Origin: Azotimanducus sp965220185
GTDB lineage: Bacteria; Pseudomonadota; Gammaproteobacteria; Pseudomonadales; Azotimanducaceae
Direction: 5' to 3'
Length of the DNA: 64,000 nt
Assembly: GCA_965220185.1 (NCBI GenBank)
Contig: OZ244807.1
Coordinates: forward strand, 992,001-1,056,000
Numbering within the stretch: the first letter of the stretch is position 1; the number at the start of each line of letters is the position of its first letter. A model generated the notes under the pieces. The model was not told the DNA's origin and did no database searches. It saw nothing but the letters and a program-made list of their open reading frames with translations. Position numbers and translations under genes: made by a program. Below, piece by piece: positions 1 to 7,261 of this stretch.

Positions 1-1
1 G

Positions 2-268
2 GTCATGGCAGCGGAGCTTTCGGTCGCCGAAGGCTATCTGGCGCCAAGTGTGCGAGATCGAATTGTGCGCTTGATTCGGCGGCTGCCAGTTTTCGAGCGG
101 TTGCCGAAAGGCCTTGCTGTCGATGCGATGATTGAGGCTTTTCAAAGCGACAAGAAGACCAGGGAAGGGCGGCTGCGGTTTGTGCTCACGCGCGGATTGG
201 GTCACGCCGAGACTGCCGAGGCCGTGTCTCTTGAACGGCTTGTGAAGGTACTTGAGGAATTCCTTTGA
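2..268 (+). CDS. aroB: 3-dehydroquinate synthase, C-terminal end (partial)
   Basis: This is the last 88 codons of a gene that begins before the window. The reading frame is open from base 2, and the methionine at base 5 is internal rather than a start. The tail contains the stretch DKKTREGRLRFVLTRGLG, which matches the family's conserved C-terminal block (DKK...G..RFVL..G.G). AroB converts DAHP to 3-dehydroquinate in the shikimate pathway and is cytosolic and NAD-dependent. Its catalytic centre lies outside the window. In many gammaproteobacteria aroB lies near gltB-gltD, as it does here after an accessory insertion. The assignment rests only on the C-terminal block. Confidence 0.8.
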   Translation, partial: VMAAELSVAEGYLAPSVRDRIVRLIRRLPVFERLPKGLAVDAMIEAFQSDKKTREGRLRFVLTRGLGHAETAEAVSLERLVKVLEEFL

Positions 269-295
269 ATCGGTAGTTTGTCAGTTCCTTCGTCC

Positions 296-328
296 GTGAA
301 ATCTCGAAGTCATTATTCGAGATTTCAC
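296..328. repeat. Perfect 13-bp inverted repeat between convergent aroB and fic
   Basis: Two perfect 13-base arms, GTGAAATCTCGAA and its complement, are separated by 7 bases. It lies between the 3' ends of aroB and the fic gene, so it could stop transcription from both sides, although it has no strong T-run. The sequence 297-341 is also repeated (39 of 45 bases) at 5842-5886, where it precedes the DUF4143 ATPase gene. This copy may therefore be a stranded promoter/operator relic rather than a purpose-built terminator. Confidence 0.6.
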
Positions 329-331
329 AGA

Positions 332-1195
332 TTATTGTGCTGCTCCGCGTTCAATTGATTCTAATTTCGATTCAAATTCGGAGCTCTTTCGATAGACTAG
401 TTTTCTTCCGCGCTTGCTTGCTTGCAAGAATCCGAATTCCGTGAGCCCGATAAGATCGGTTCTCGCCGTCTGGTAGGTGACGTTGTGGGATCTTTGGTGA
501 CTTGCAATCACATACGTCTGATCTGGGTTCTTGAGCAAGTGTCCGAGTAGCGCAACCTGACGGTGATTCAAGAAAAGCATAGAGTCGGCTGCGCTCAGAA
601 CGTTCCAGAGCCTCTCCATATCTCGGCTCTTGCCGGCGAGATACGATTGCAGATTGCTGACCGCCTCTCGCATGACCTGTAGGTTGTAGTATACAAAGTA
701 AGTAATGTCAATGTCGTCAGTTTCGGAGTGTGCATACGCGCGCACGTACTGCGCTGGTGCTTGGCGAATGACTGAAGAGATCGTCAGGTATTGAGTGAGC
801 CAGTAGCCGGAGCGAGCCATCGACCAATAGAATAGCGCCCGTTCGGTGCGGCCATTACCGTCCACGAATGGATGGTCGTAGCCAATCATGAAGTGCAGAG
901 CAACGGCCTTGATGAAGGGATGGGTGTCGCGTCCTTCGTCATCGTGGTTTGCGAAGGCAAGCAACCTGTGCATTCGCGTCTCAAGCTCATCCGCATGAGG
1001 TGGCGTGTGAACTACAACGCCGTCCAAAGAAGCAACTTCAATACGATCCGAGGGCTGTCTGAGCTGGCCGATTTGGTGGGCGTCCAGAGTTCTGTGAGTC
1101 AATATACTGTGCAATTCAAAGAGCATTTCCATGCTCAAATCCGCTTGAGCATGTTGTCTTAGGAAGTCCATGGCGAGATAGTTGTTGAGGCTCAT
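332..1195 (-). CDS. Fic family protein, N-terminally truncated
   Basis: Fic-domain enzymes transfer AMP or another nucleotide moiety to target proteins. The complete catalytic motif HPFVDGNGRTER is present, followed by ALFYWSM. A flap-like region lies upstream (VVVHTPPHADEL), and a C-terminal winged-helix-like segment follows (about the last 75 residues, ending near GRKLVYR). The frame is open up to 1534, but recognisable family similarity begins only near 1228 (GRSPRDEGEQ). Everything further upstream is antisense to a HigB/HigA-type module. The N-terminal part that in this family carries the inhibitory helix ([S/T]xxxE[G/N]) is therefore missing. I take the ATG at 1195 as the likeliest remaining start. 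The gene may be non-functional or deregulated. Its 3' end meets the inverted repeat at 296-328. Confidence 0.7.
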   Translation of the reverse strand: MSLNNYLAMDFLRQHAQADLSMEMLFELHSILTHRTLDAHQIGQLRQPSDRIEVASLDGVVVHTPPHADELETRMHRLLAFANHDDEGRDTHPFIKAVALHFMIGYDHPFVDGNGRTERALFYWSMARSGYWLTQYLTISSVIRQAPAQYVRAYAHSETDDIDITYFVYYNLQVMREAVSNLQSYLAGKSRDMERLWNVLSAADSMLFLNHRQVALLGHLLKNPDQTYVIASHQRSHNVTYQTARTDLIGLTEFGFLQASKRGRKLVYRKSSEFESKLESIERGAAQ

Positions 1196-1219
1196 CTGCT
1201 CACCTTCGTCTCGCGGAGA

Positions 1220-1393
1220 GCGGCCTGCGCTTTCTTTGTTCACGGCTTCGCAAAAAATGACCGGGAGAACCTTCGCGCCGCGGAACTCAAGGCGGTACGG
1301 GTACTCGCAAATGAACTGTTGCAGTTGGACAAAGTCGGTCTGGACGCTATGCTGGCGAACAAAACGATTAGTGAGGTGAACTATGATGACTAA
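1220..1393 (+). pseudogene. Remnant of RelE/HigB-type toxin, 3' part only
   Basis: The plus-strand frame ending with TAA at 1391-1393 reads ACAFFVHGFAKNDRENL, then an alpha-helical ELKAVRVLANELLQLD and ISEVNYDD. This is the typical C-terminal half of HigB2-like/RelE mRNA interferases (pattern FLHGFaKn-reNi...El.alk.lA.elL). The N-terminal half is absent: before about 1220 the sequence turns into the truncated fic gene on the other strand. The stop overlaps the start of the HTH gene at 1383, as in intact higBA operons. The toxin is certainly truncated; the family call is from memory of the motif. Confidence 0.65.
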
Positions 1394-1703
1394 GCGGTAT
1401 GGGAGCGAGGTGCTAGCCTCAGTACACGAGACGGCGCAGGGCATGACCGAAGCAGCAGTCATGTCGAAGCGGATGATGAAAGCTTTCGACGAGATGTGCC
1501 TGCTGCCGGTTGAGGAGATGGCACCTGAGGACATACGTGCGCTCCGGCTGCGCGAGAACGCGAGTCAGGCGGTGTTTGCCCGTTACCTCAACGTGACGAC
1601 TGGGTTGGTGAACCAGTGGGAGAGCGGCGAGAAGTGCCCTAGCTGGGCTTCGCTTAAGCTGTTGACGCTGGTGGCGAGAAATGGTCTTGCGGCAGTTGTA
1701 TGA
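1383..1703 (+). CDS. HigA-type XRE-family antitoxin/transcriptional regulator
   Basis: A 106-residue protein with a C-terminal helix-turn-helix of the XRE type (SQAVFARYLNVTTGLVNQWE, about residues 60-80). It is preceded by RALRLREN, as in HigA2/NadS-like antitoxins. It would bind the operator of its own operon and neutralise the toxin encoded just upstream. That toxin is truncated, and its stop overlaps this start (ATGATGACTAA). It may survive as an orphan antitoxin. No promoter of its own is obvious, because the upstream sequence has been replaced by the fic gene running in the other direction. Confidence 0.75.
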   Translation: MMTKRYGSEVLASVHETAQGMTEAAVMSKRMMKAFDEMCLLPVEEMAPEDIRALRLRENASQAVFARYLNVTTGLVNQWESGEKCPSWASLKLLTLVARNGLAAVV

Positions 1704-1805
1704 GGGCTTGCTACAGGTCTGTCCAATACGGCCATACCTGAACCGCTGCGCTGTGCAGTGATTCGGATCTTTTTTCTATCTCGCTCTCGTTCCAGACCTC
1801 TGGCC

Positions 1806-1850
1806 CCTCGTTGATTGCCCGCACCACGAGCGACTGTCCACGCTTGCAAA
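1806..1850 (-). repeat. Fragment resembling the 3' region of gltD
   Basis: About 45 bases are nearly identical to the part of gltD at about 7318-7365. On the minus strand they read CKRGQSLVVRAINEG, against CRRGQSLVVRAINEG in the intact gene. It lies in the 1704-2364 gap, which holds no gene I can recognise, only this and a second gltD-like fragment. The open frame around it (1711-2088) has no other recognisable domain. Confidence 0.6.
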
Positions 1851-2162
1851 TCCTGTAGTTCGACTCTGCTTCAAGACGCGGGGGAGTTTTACGAATGCGG
1901 AGCAGCGGCTCACCCCGGCCGGGACCCTTCCAACTAGCGGTTCCGGCCGCTACGGGTGCTTTGCCATTGCCAAAACGCGACAGGACATTCGGGAATGCAT
2001 GTGCTGGGGCACGCGGGGCGGAAGCCGGTTCAACACCCAGACCGCCACAAGGCAAGCTCTTGGATGCCAGGACAGCAGTTAACTCCACCTAGGACCCGCT
2101 CACCCGGGCCTGCCCGCAGCCACTGATCCGGCATTGTCAGGTTGATGGAGCACTACGACAGC

Positions 2163-2200
2163 CGCGTCGCCCCCATCAAAAACTGATCGATCTCGCACGG
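2163..2200 (-). repeat. Second fragment resembling the extreme 3' end of gltD
   Basis: On the minus strand these bases read EIDQFLMGATRLS followed by a stop, matching the C-terminus of GltD (EIDRFLTGATRLP, stop at 7262). Relative to the intact gene the two fragments are in the wrong order, so this is a rearranged relic and not a single truncated copy. Confidence 0.6.
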
Positions 2201-2364
2201 CGTATCGTTTGCAAGGTGATGAGCGGGACGCTATCGTTTTTTCTTCGTCGCTTTCTCCGGGTGTTTTTAGAAGCGCTTCGCGCTGGGTGGAAAATGAGAG
2301 GAACCTTATAAACGTAGCAGTCAGCCGTGCGTGACGGTCGCTGATTGTGCTTGGACATCCGCTC

Positions 2365-2622
2365 ATGGAGCAGCTTGGCAGTGCAACCCTTGCCTCTCTT
2401 CGGAGATATCTACGCGAAGAAGTGAACCGAATCGATCATCCAGAATCCTTGCTTGCAGAGTTTCATGTGGACAGCGAATCGGAGCAACGGTTGTTAGAAG
2501 CTATGCAGATCGGCGGTCTCTTGCCGCATGCAAAGCTCACAGTGGAGGGCTACGAGCTCGACTTGGTCATTGAAGAAATAAGGAACATGCGGGACCGTTT
2601 CATCGCAAGCGCCAAACTATAG
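2365..2622 (+). CDS. Small hypothetical protein
   Basis: An 85-residue acidic, mostly helical protein (MEQLGSATLASLRRYLREE...) that I do not recognise. A GTG six codons upstream at 2347 is an alternative start; the ATG at 2365 has a weak GGA nine bases before it. It lies just before the broken restriction endonuclease gene and points the same way, so it could belong to that accessory block. No signal peptide or membrane segment is visible. Confidence 0.4.
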   Translation: MEQLGSATLASLRRYLREEVNRIDHPESLLAEFHVDSESEQRLLEAMQIGGLLPHAKLTVEGYELDLVIEEIRNMRDRFIASAKL

Positions 2623-2716
2623 AGTCGCTGCGGAGTTGGGTAGGGGGCGTGGGGCTTATACTGCGCTCTGAGATTAGAAGTGTGCGATTCGTGAACCACA
2701 GAATGTTGGAGCATTG

Positions 2717-3311
2717 ATGGAAAGAGCATCTCCAGACGAATCTAAGTTCCGTGCGGATTTCGATTTCCCGTTCCAATTACGGACGAGGGATATTTCTTCT
2801 GCGATGCAAGACGTGTACGACTTCTTCTTTGACGTGAATTCCCACCTTTTTGAGAGGGGTATTCGGCGTTTGGATGAAATGCTCCGCCGCGATGTCGGGG
2901 TTAATCTCAGATATGTTGACCGCAAATCTGGCACGTCACTCACGGGTCTTGGTGGAGAACCGCTTTCATAACGGGCACCCTGACTTAATTGTGAATGGCG
3001 TATATCCAAACGATGCAATAAAGTCGGGAGAGCATGGAATTGAAGTCAAGAGCACGCGTAAGCAGGGCGGAGCAGTTGACACTCATGGAGCAAGGAGGCA
3101 ATGGATGTGTGTGTTTGTTTACAAGGTGGACAACGTCACAGAGCCAGCAGTTGACCGAGGGCCGATGAAGTTCACGGAAGTATATCTGGGCCGAGTGGAT
3201 GTCAAGGATTTCCGCAGGAACGAGAGAGGCGAGCTTGGAACCCCTACTGCAACGCTTCATAAGGACGGCATTCGCAAGCTTCGAGCTAGCTGGCTTTACT
3301 TGGACACTTGA
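2717..3311 (+). pseudogene. Type II restriction endonuclease-like gene, frameshifted
   Basis: Two overlapping frames make one protein. The first (ATG 2717) runs to LDEMLRRD near 2893. The product then continues in another frame with MSGLISDMLTANLARHSR, then NGHPDLIVNG, GIEVKSTRK and GARRQWMCVFVYKVD, to the stop at 3311. The D...ExK spacing (PDLI... IEVKS) is that of a PD-(D/E)XK nuclease. The gene converges on a DNA methyltransferase gene and overlaps its 3' end by 26 bases, which fits a type II R-M pair. The single frameshift near 2893-2900 should abolish the full-length nuclease. Recognition site unknown. Confidence 0.65.
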
Positions 3312-4230
3312 GTTTTTCTAGAGCGGGGATGGAGCTTCTTGCGATTTCGAAGAACTTGGGAGAGATTTCTATTCCAATGCTCTCATACCCTATGATATTC
3401 GCTGCTGCAAGCGTTGAGCCGGAGCCAGAAAACGGGTCGAGGACAATGCCCTGCCCCAAAGGAAGGGAGGCGCGCACGATCTGCCGCATGAAGGACTGAG
3501 GCTTGAGAGATGGATGGGGAGCAAGCTCTCTCTCACACCGGCGCGTGGGATGCGATTCAATGACATCTCCGAACGGTTTGTCAGAAGATATTCTGCGCAG
3601 ACCTCCGGTCCCCCATTTGCGCAGGTTGTCCTGAACTCTGCCTTCGAGAGGTTTCCGGAACAGTAGCCAAGGCTCTGCCATAGACCGAGGCATGACCGTC
3701 ACATCGGAAAATTCCGTATGCGCGTTCTTGGGCCGGTCGCCGCCGCGCATCGTCATTACGAGGCGGTTCACAACGCCACGGCTCTCGAAGCCGCATTCAA
3801 TCAAAGAACGGGTTGGAATATGGGATAGAAGGGGGTTGCTAGCCACGAATATATGGGCGCCCGGCACAAGCACACGGATGAGACTAAATCCAAGGCGTTT
3901 GAAGAATTGATGAATATGCTCAAGATCTGAAGCGAGCAATGTTGTGAAACGGGGCAAGGGGGGAACGCTTGTGACCATCAAAAGAGGCGGAAATCGCCAA
4001 ACGCCTCCCTTTCCAGACGCAAGTTTTGCCTGCTCCTTAGGAGAATATTCAACCAATCCGTATGGCGGGTCCGTTACGGCAGCATGAAACGTATTCGAAT
4101 CCTGATCTTTGAGTCATTCGAAGCAATCACCGAGATACAAGCGCGCCATGCCATGGGCAAATTCCCTCGAACCAGTGCCCTTATCTTTACCCGAGGTAAA
4201 GAGGTCAGCCGCCTGCTGATCGACTCGCAT
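3286..4230 (-). pseudogene. DNA N4/N6-methyltransferase (beta class) with in-frame TGA
   Basis: Read from the ATG at 4230, the frame gives MRVDQQAADLF, LYLGDCFE, a TGA stop at 4116-4114, then LKDQ and the catalytic motif TDPPYG. After about 200 residues comes the SAM-binding motif LDPFSGSGSTLAAA, followed by ESIGIEISPKFFEIA. The order DPPY before FxGxG indicates the beta class, which methylates exocyclic amino groups (N4-cytosine or N6-adenine). The TGA sits where a tryptophan codon (TGG) would fit. Starting at 4056, after the stop, would omit DPPY and give an inactive protein. Length without the stop would be about 314 residues, normal for the family. Confidence 0.75.
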
Positions 4231-4423
4231 ATATGAGTTTCTCGCTAATTGCATAGGAAGAGAGTCTGCCTTTAGAGTCTGCTTTTATTGGGGAGAGAGA
4301 ATCAGATGATTGCGCAATGGAAAGTAACCAAGAAACATATTCGCCTTTCCGCCATCTGGGATTCTTACTCTGCATACGAGATTCGAGATTATAGATTGAT
4401 AGCTCTTCAAGAGTGAAATAAGC

Positions 4424-5704
4424 CTACGCGCCCAAGCCGCGACGCTCGCCCGGCGCAATCGTTTGGTCGGTGTGATCAAGACCTGTCGCTACGAAAGTCC
4501 GAAGCGATGGCACCGGAAACTTCATCGGACTCGCAAGCAAAGGGGACATTTCGTCGCAAGGTTCAAGCACACCACAATGGATCGCTCGCTTGAAGCTCTC
4601 CTTGGCGGCCTCGCGATTCATCCCGAACCGCTCACGCGCAATCGCATCGACATCATAAAAATTGAATTCTTTGTTGTCGGGCGCCTGCTTGACAAATTCA
4701 ATGAGCGCTTCACCAAACTCATCCATATCGGCGTTCGCCAATATCTCCCCGTAAAACTGAACCCGATAGGCCCTGCCCGTGTTCATTGCATCCTCAATGC
4801 CGACGGACTGGTGGTTGCTTGAAAATGCCTTTGCAATTCCCCGTAAATACGATTGAACATGCCGAGGATAGCAGTCGCTTTCATCCGCGATCGTGCGAGC
4901 GGCCGCTTGCATGTCAATAGGAAGTTCGTAGAGCCCAAAAGGCTCATGTCCTAAAAAAGCCCGAACCAAATCATGGACTTCTTCTTCTGCAAGTGCGCCA
5001 ATCCGATGCAGTCCGTCCGCGACGAGCCGTGGTGAGCCGCCAACCGCCCGAAGACGCACTGGCGTATCGAGAAGACCGCCAAACACGGTCGTGATTTTCA
5101 TCTCGCCTGTCGCCCCGTCAAGCAAGCCGAGAGCAATTTCGTTATTGCCGCTCGCATCGTCCCTCTCGACGCGCTGAGCTTCATCAATTAGAAATAGGAA
5201 CACCGTGTCTTGAGGGATGTTGATGCAACGCGACAGCACCGACCATGGGGAAACTCCGGATTCAAGCTCTTCCACAGGCAGCCGGGCACGTCTATCAAGC
5301 GCGATGCTGAAACCTGCCAAGGGTGAATGGATGCCGCCGGAAACGCTTTGCACACTTGCTCCATGAATCGCTGATTGGCCGAAGCCGCACGCTGTCGCAA
5401 CCGCTTCGGCGATCTTCACAGGATGATTCAGCATCTCGCCCGAAAGGGCGACAGGTACGACATTCGTGTCCGAATAGCGTCTTTGAAGCTCGCCAAGCAC
5501 CGATGATTTACCGCTCCCCGGCGCCCCTCGGATCACGCGCGCATTCTGCACGCTTCTTTCCGCCTCGCGTGTTTCGCGCAACTGCGTCTCCACATCGTCA
5601 AGGATGTCGCCCCGGCCGACAAACATGAAAGGTTCCCGCCTATCGCCTTTGCTGGCAAAGGCTTTCAGCGCATCCTTCTGGGTTTCCGACAATATGTTTT
5701 CCAT
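4424..5704 (-). CDS. AAA/STAND-like ATPase, paralogue of the gene at 34922
   Basis: A 426-residue protein with a FVGR box (28-31), Walker A GAPGSGKSS (60-68), Walker B FLFLIDEAQR (169-178), and a long helical C-terminal half with the block ESDCYPRHVQSYL. It resembles ATP-binding proteins of unknown role in accessory regions. A second copy at 34922-36208 shares the start (MENxL), all motifs, the DEAQR box, HEPFGL and the tail FPVPSxRTFVATGxD. It stands alone, divergent from the DUF4143 gene and downstream of the broken R-M pair. A role in defence or signalling would be inference from context. No target domain is recognised. Confidence 0.7.
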   Translation of the reverse strand: MENILSETQKDALKAFASKGDRREPFMFVGRGDILDDVETQLRETREAERSVQNARVIRGAPGSGKSSVLGELQRRYSDTNVVPVALSGEMLNHPVKIAEAVATACGFGQSAIHGASVQSVSGGIHSPLAGFSIALDRRARLPVEELESGVSPWSVLSRCINIPQDTVFLFLIDEAQRVERDDASGNNEIALGLLDGATGEMKITTVFGGLLDTPVRLRAVGGSPRLVADGLHRIGALAEEEVHDLVRAFLGHEPFGLYELPIDMQAAARTIADESDCYPRHVQSYLRGIAKAFSSNHQSVGIEDAMNTGRAYRVQFYGEILANADMDEFGEALIEFVKQAPDNKEFNFYDVDAIARERFGMNREAAKESFKRAIHCGVLEPCDEMSPLLASPMKFPVPSLRTFVATGLDHTDQTIAPGERRGLGA

Positions 5705-5841
5705 GAAGCGTATACGTCAAAGTGAACGCTTGAGACGACCTTCAAAATCAGACACGATCAAGCGCATTTGCGAAGATGCCTATTGTAATGGTCATCAACG
5801 CGCCGTATCCAAAGGGGCGAATGTGAACATGCCCTAATCCA

Positions 5842-5886
5842 TGAAATCTCGAAGTCAGGATTCGAGTTTTCTCAGATTGCTGTGCT
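5842..5886 (+). promoter_or_regulatory. Palindromic promoter/operator of the DUF4143 ATPase gene
   Basis: The block TGAAATCTCGAAGTCA...TTCGAG forms an imperfect inverted repeat directly upstream of the ATG at 5898, and TGTGCTATTCT could serve as an extended -10. The same 45-base block (6 mismatches) occurs at 297-341. A palindrome this close to the start suggests binding by a dimeric regulator, possibly autoregulation. Confidence 0.4.
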
Positions 5887-5897
5887 ATTCTGCGCCC

Positions 5898-7055
5898 ATG
5901 CAGAATCTCTCTCAGCATCTCCCCCGAGCTCGCGAACTCGATGCCATTCGAGCTGGATTAAGGCGCGCTCCAATCACGGCACTGCTCGGCCCTCGACAGT
6001 GCGGCAAGACGACATTAGCTCAACAATTAAAAGCGGATCATGTCTTCGACCTTGAAGAGCCGAGAAGTTTGGCACGATTGATGGAACCTCAGACGGCACT
6101 CGAACAATTGACGGGCATTGTCGTCATTGACGAAGTACAGCGCCTGCCAGCGTTGTTTCCGCTATTGAGGGTGCTTGCGGACCGCATGGCGGACACGCGC
6201 TATGTGCTGCTTGGTAGCGCGTCGCTGTCTTTGGTCAAGGGGGTATCTGAGAGTCTGGCGGGGCGAGTCACCTACCACGACCTCGGCCCCTTGGTTCTTG
6301 ATGAGACGGGTGTGGAAGCATGGCGAACCCTGTGGCTTCGAGGCGGATTTCCACGCAGCTTTCTGTCGGAAGACGATGCGGATTCAGCGCGCTGGCTTGA
6401 AGATTTCATCCGCAGCCATGTTGAGCGCGACATTCCCAACCTCGGTATTTCACTGAGCGCGGAAACATTGCGACGATTCTGGATGATGGTGAGTCACTAT
6501 CATGGTCAGACGCTCAATCTTTCGGAAATCGGTCGCTCTTTTGGGGTCTCTGACCATACGGTTCGTCGCTATCTTGAGATTTTGACAGGCACATTCATGG
6601 TGCGCCTATTGCAGCCTTGGCAAGCGAATATCGGCAAGCGAGTCGTGAAGGCACCGAAGCTCTACATTCGAGACAGCGGTTTATTTCACAGTCTGCAGGC
6701 GATCGAGACATGGGCGCAGCTTGAAGCCAACCCAAGGCTCGGCGCATCCTGGGAGGGGTTCGCCCTAGAGCAGGCGCTTCGCCTTTCAGAGGTGGATAGA
6801 CCCTACTATTGGCGAACACACACCGGCTCGGAAGTTGATCTTGTGTGGCAAGCCAAGGGCGGCCTCTGGGGAATCGAATTCAAGTATTCGGACGCACCAC
6901 GCATGACCAAGAGCATCCGTGCCGCTCTCGGCGACCTGCCACTCAAGCACGTTTGGATAGTGTATCCCGGGCCGCAAGCCTACCAACTCGATGAGCGGGT
7001 GACGGTGTTGCCACTCACGGACATCGGCGGGCTCGGCGACCGCCTTCGTGCCTAG
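5898..7055 (+). CDS. ATP-binding protein, AAA_14 plus DUF4143 domains
   Basis: A 385-residue protein. The N-terminal AAA_14 domain carries Walker A LLGPRQCGKTTL (about 29-40) and Walker B IVVIDEVQRLP. Next comes LLGSASLSLVKGVSESLAGR, then a winged-helix-like segment (LNLSEIGRSFGVSDHTVRRY). The C-terminal DUF4143 domain carries the nuclease-like pattern TGSEVDLVWQ...GIEFKYS, which resembles a PD-(D/E)XK site. The function of this widespread family is not settled. I prefer the ATG at 5898 over 5841, because the latter lies inside the upstream palindrome. The stop codon coincides with the TA target of a mobile element. Confidence 0.85.
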   Translation: MQNLSQHLPRARELDAIRAGLRRAPITALLGPRQCGKTTLAQQLKADHVFDLEEPRSLARLMEPQTALEQLTGIVVIDEVQRLPALFPLLRVLADRMADTRYVLLGSASLSLVKGVSESLAGRVTYHDLGPLVLDETGVEAWRTLWLRGGFPRSFLSEDDADSARWLEDFIRSHVERDIPNLGISLSAETLRRFWMMVSHYHGQTLNLSEIGRSFGVSDHTVRRYLEILTGTFMVRLLQPWQANIGKRVVKAPKLYIRDSGLFHSLQAIETWAQLEANPRLGASWEGFALEQALRLSEVDRPYYWRTHTGSEVDLVWQAKGGLWGIEFKYSDAPRMTKSIRAALGDLPLKHVWIVYPGPQAYQLDERVTVLPLTDIGGLGDRLRA

Positions 7056-7214
7056 TGTCCTGTCCGGTTAATTCGTGGATTTTAGGCGCCGTGTCATTTC
7101 GCCCATTGGCAAGGCGCAGTCCGCAGGGAATATCGGGCATATTACCAAGGGCTGCAACGCAGCCAAGGGGCGAAATGGTCAAGAATAATTCCACGAATTA
7201 ACCGGACAGGACAC
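7055..7214. mobile_element. Palindromic TA-flanked element, type A, single hairpin (160 bp)
   Basis: The ends are GTGTCCTGTCCGGTTAATTC and its perfect complement, flanked on both sides by TA (7053-7054 and 7215-7216), so the target duplication is probably TA as in IS630/mariner-like transposition. Inside, a second pair of arms (CATTTCGCCC / GGGGCGAAATG) encloses a core of about 55 bases (CGCAGGGAATATCGGGCATA and onward) that also occurs in the other family members. It has no coding capacity. It separates the convergent DUF4143 and gltD genes and could act as a bidirectional terminator. Confidence 0.85.
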
Positions 7215-7261
7215 TAGGCGGCAACAGCGTCGGCGGGCATCGTGTGAGCACGCAGGCGCCT

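Noticed and set aside
1711..2088. 125-codon minus-strand frame containing a gltD-like stretch
   Set aside because: Only about 15 residues resemble GltD; the rest matches nothing and lies in a patch of rearranged fragments, so I list only the fragments.
7055..7214. Interpretation as a simple Rho-independent terminator between convergent genes
   Set aside because: It is 160 bp, has TA flanks and four relatives elsewhere, including inside genes, so it is primarily a mobile element.
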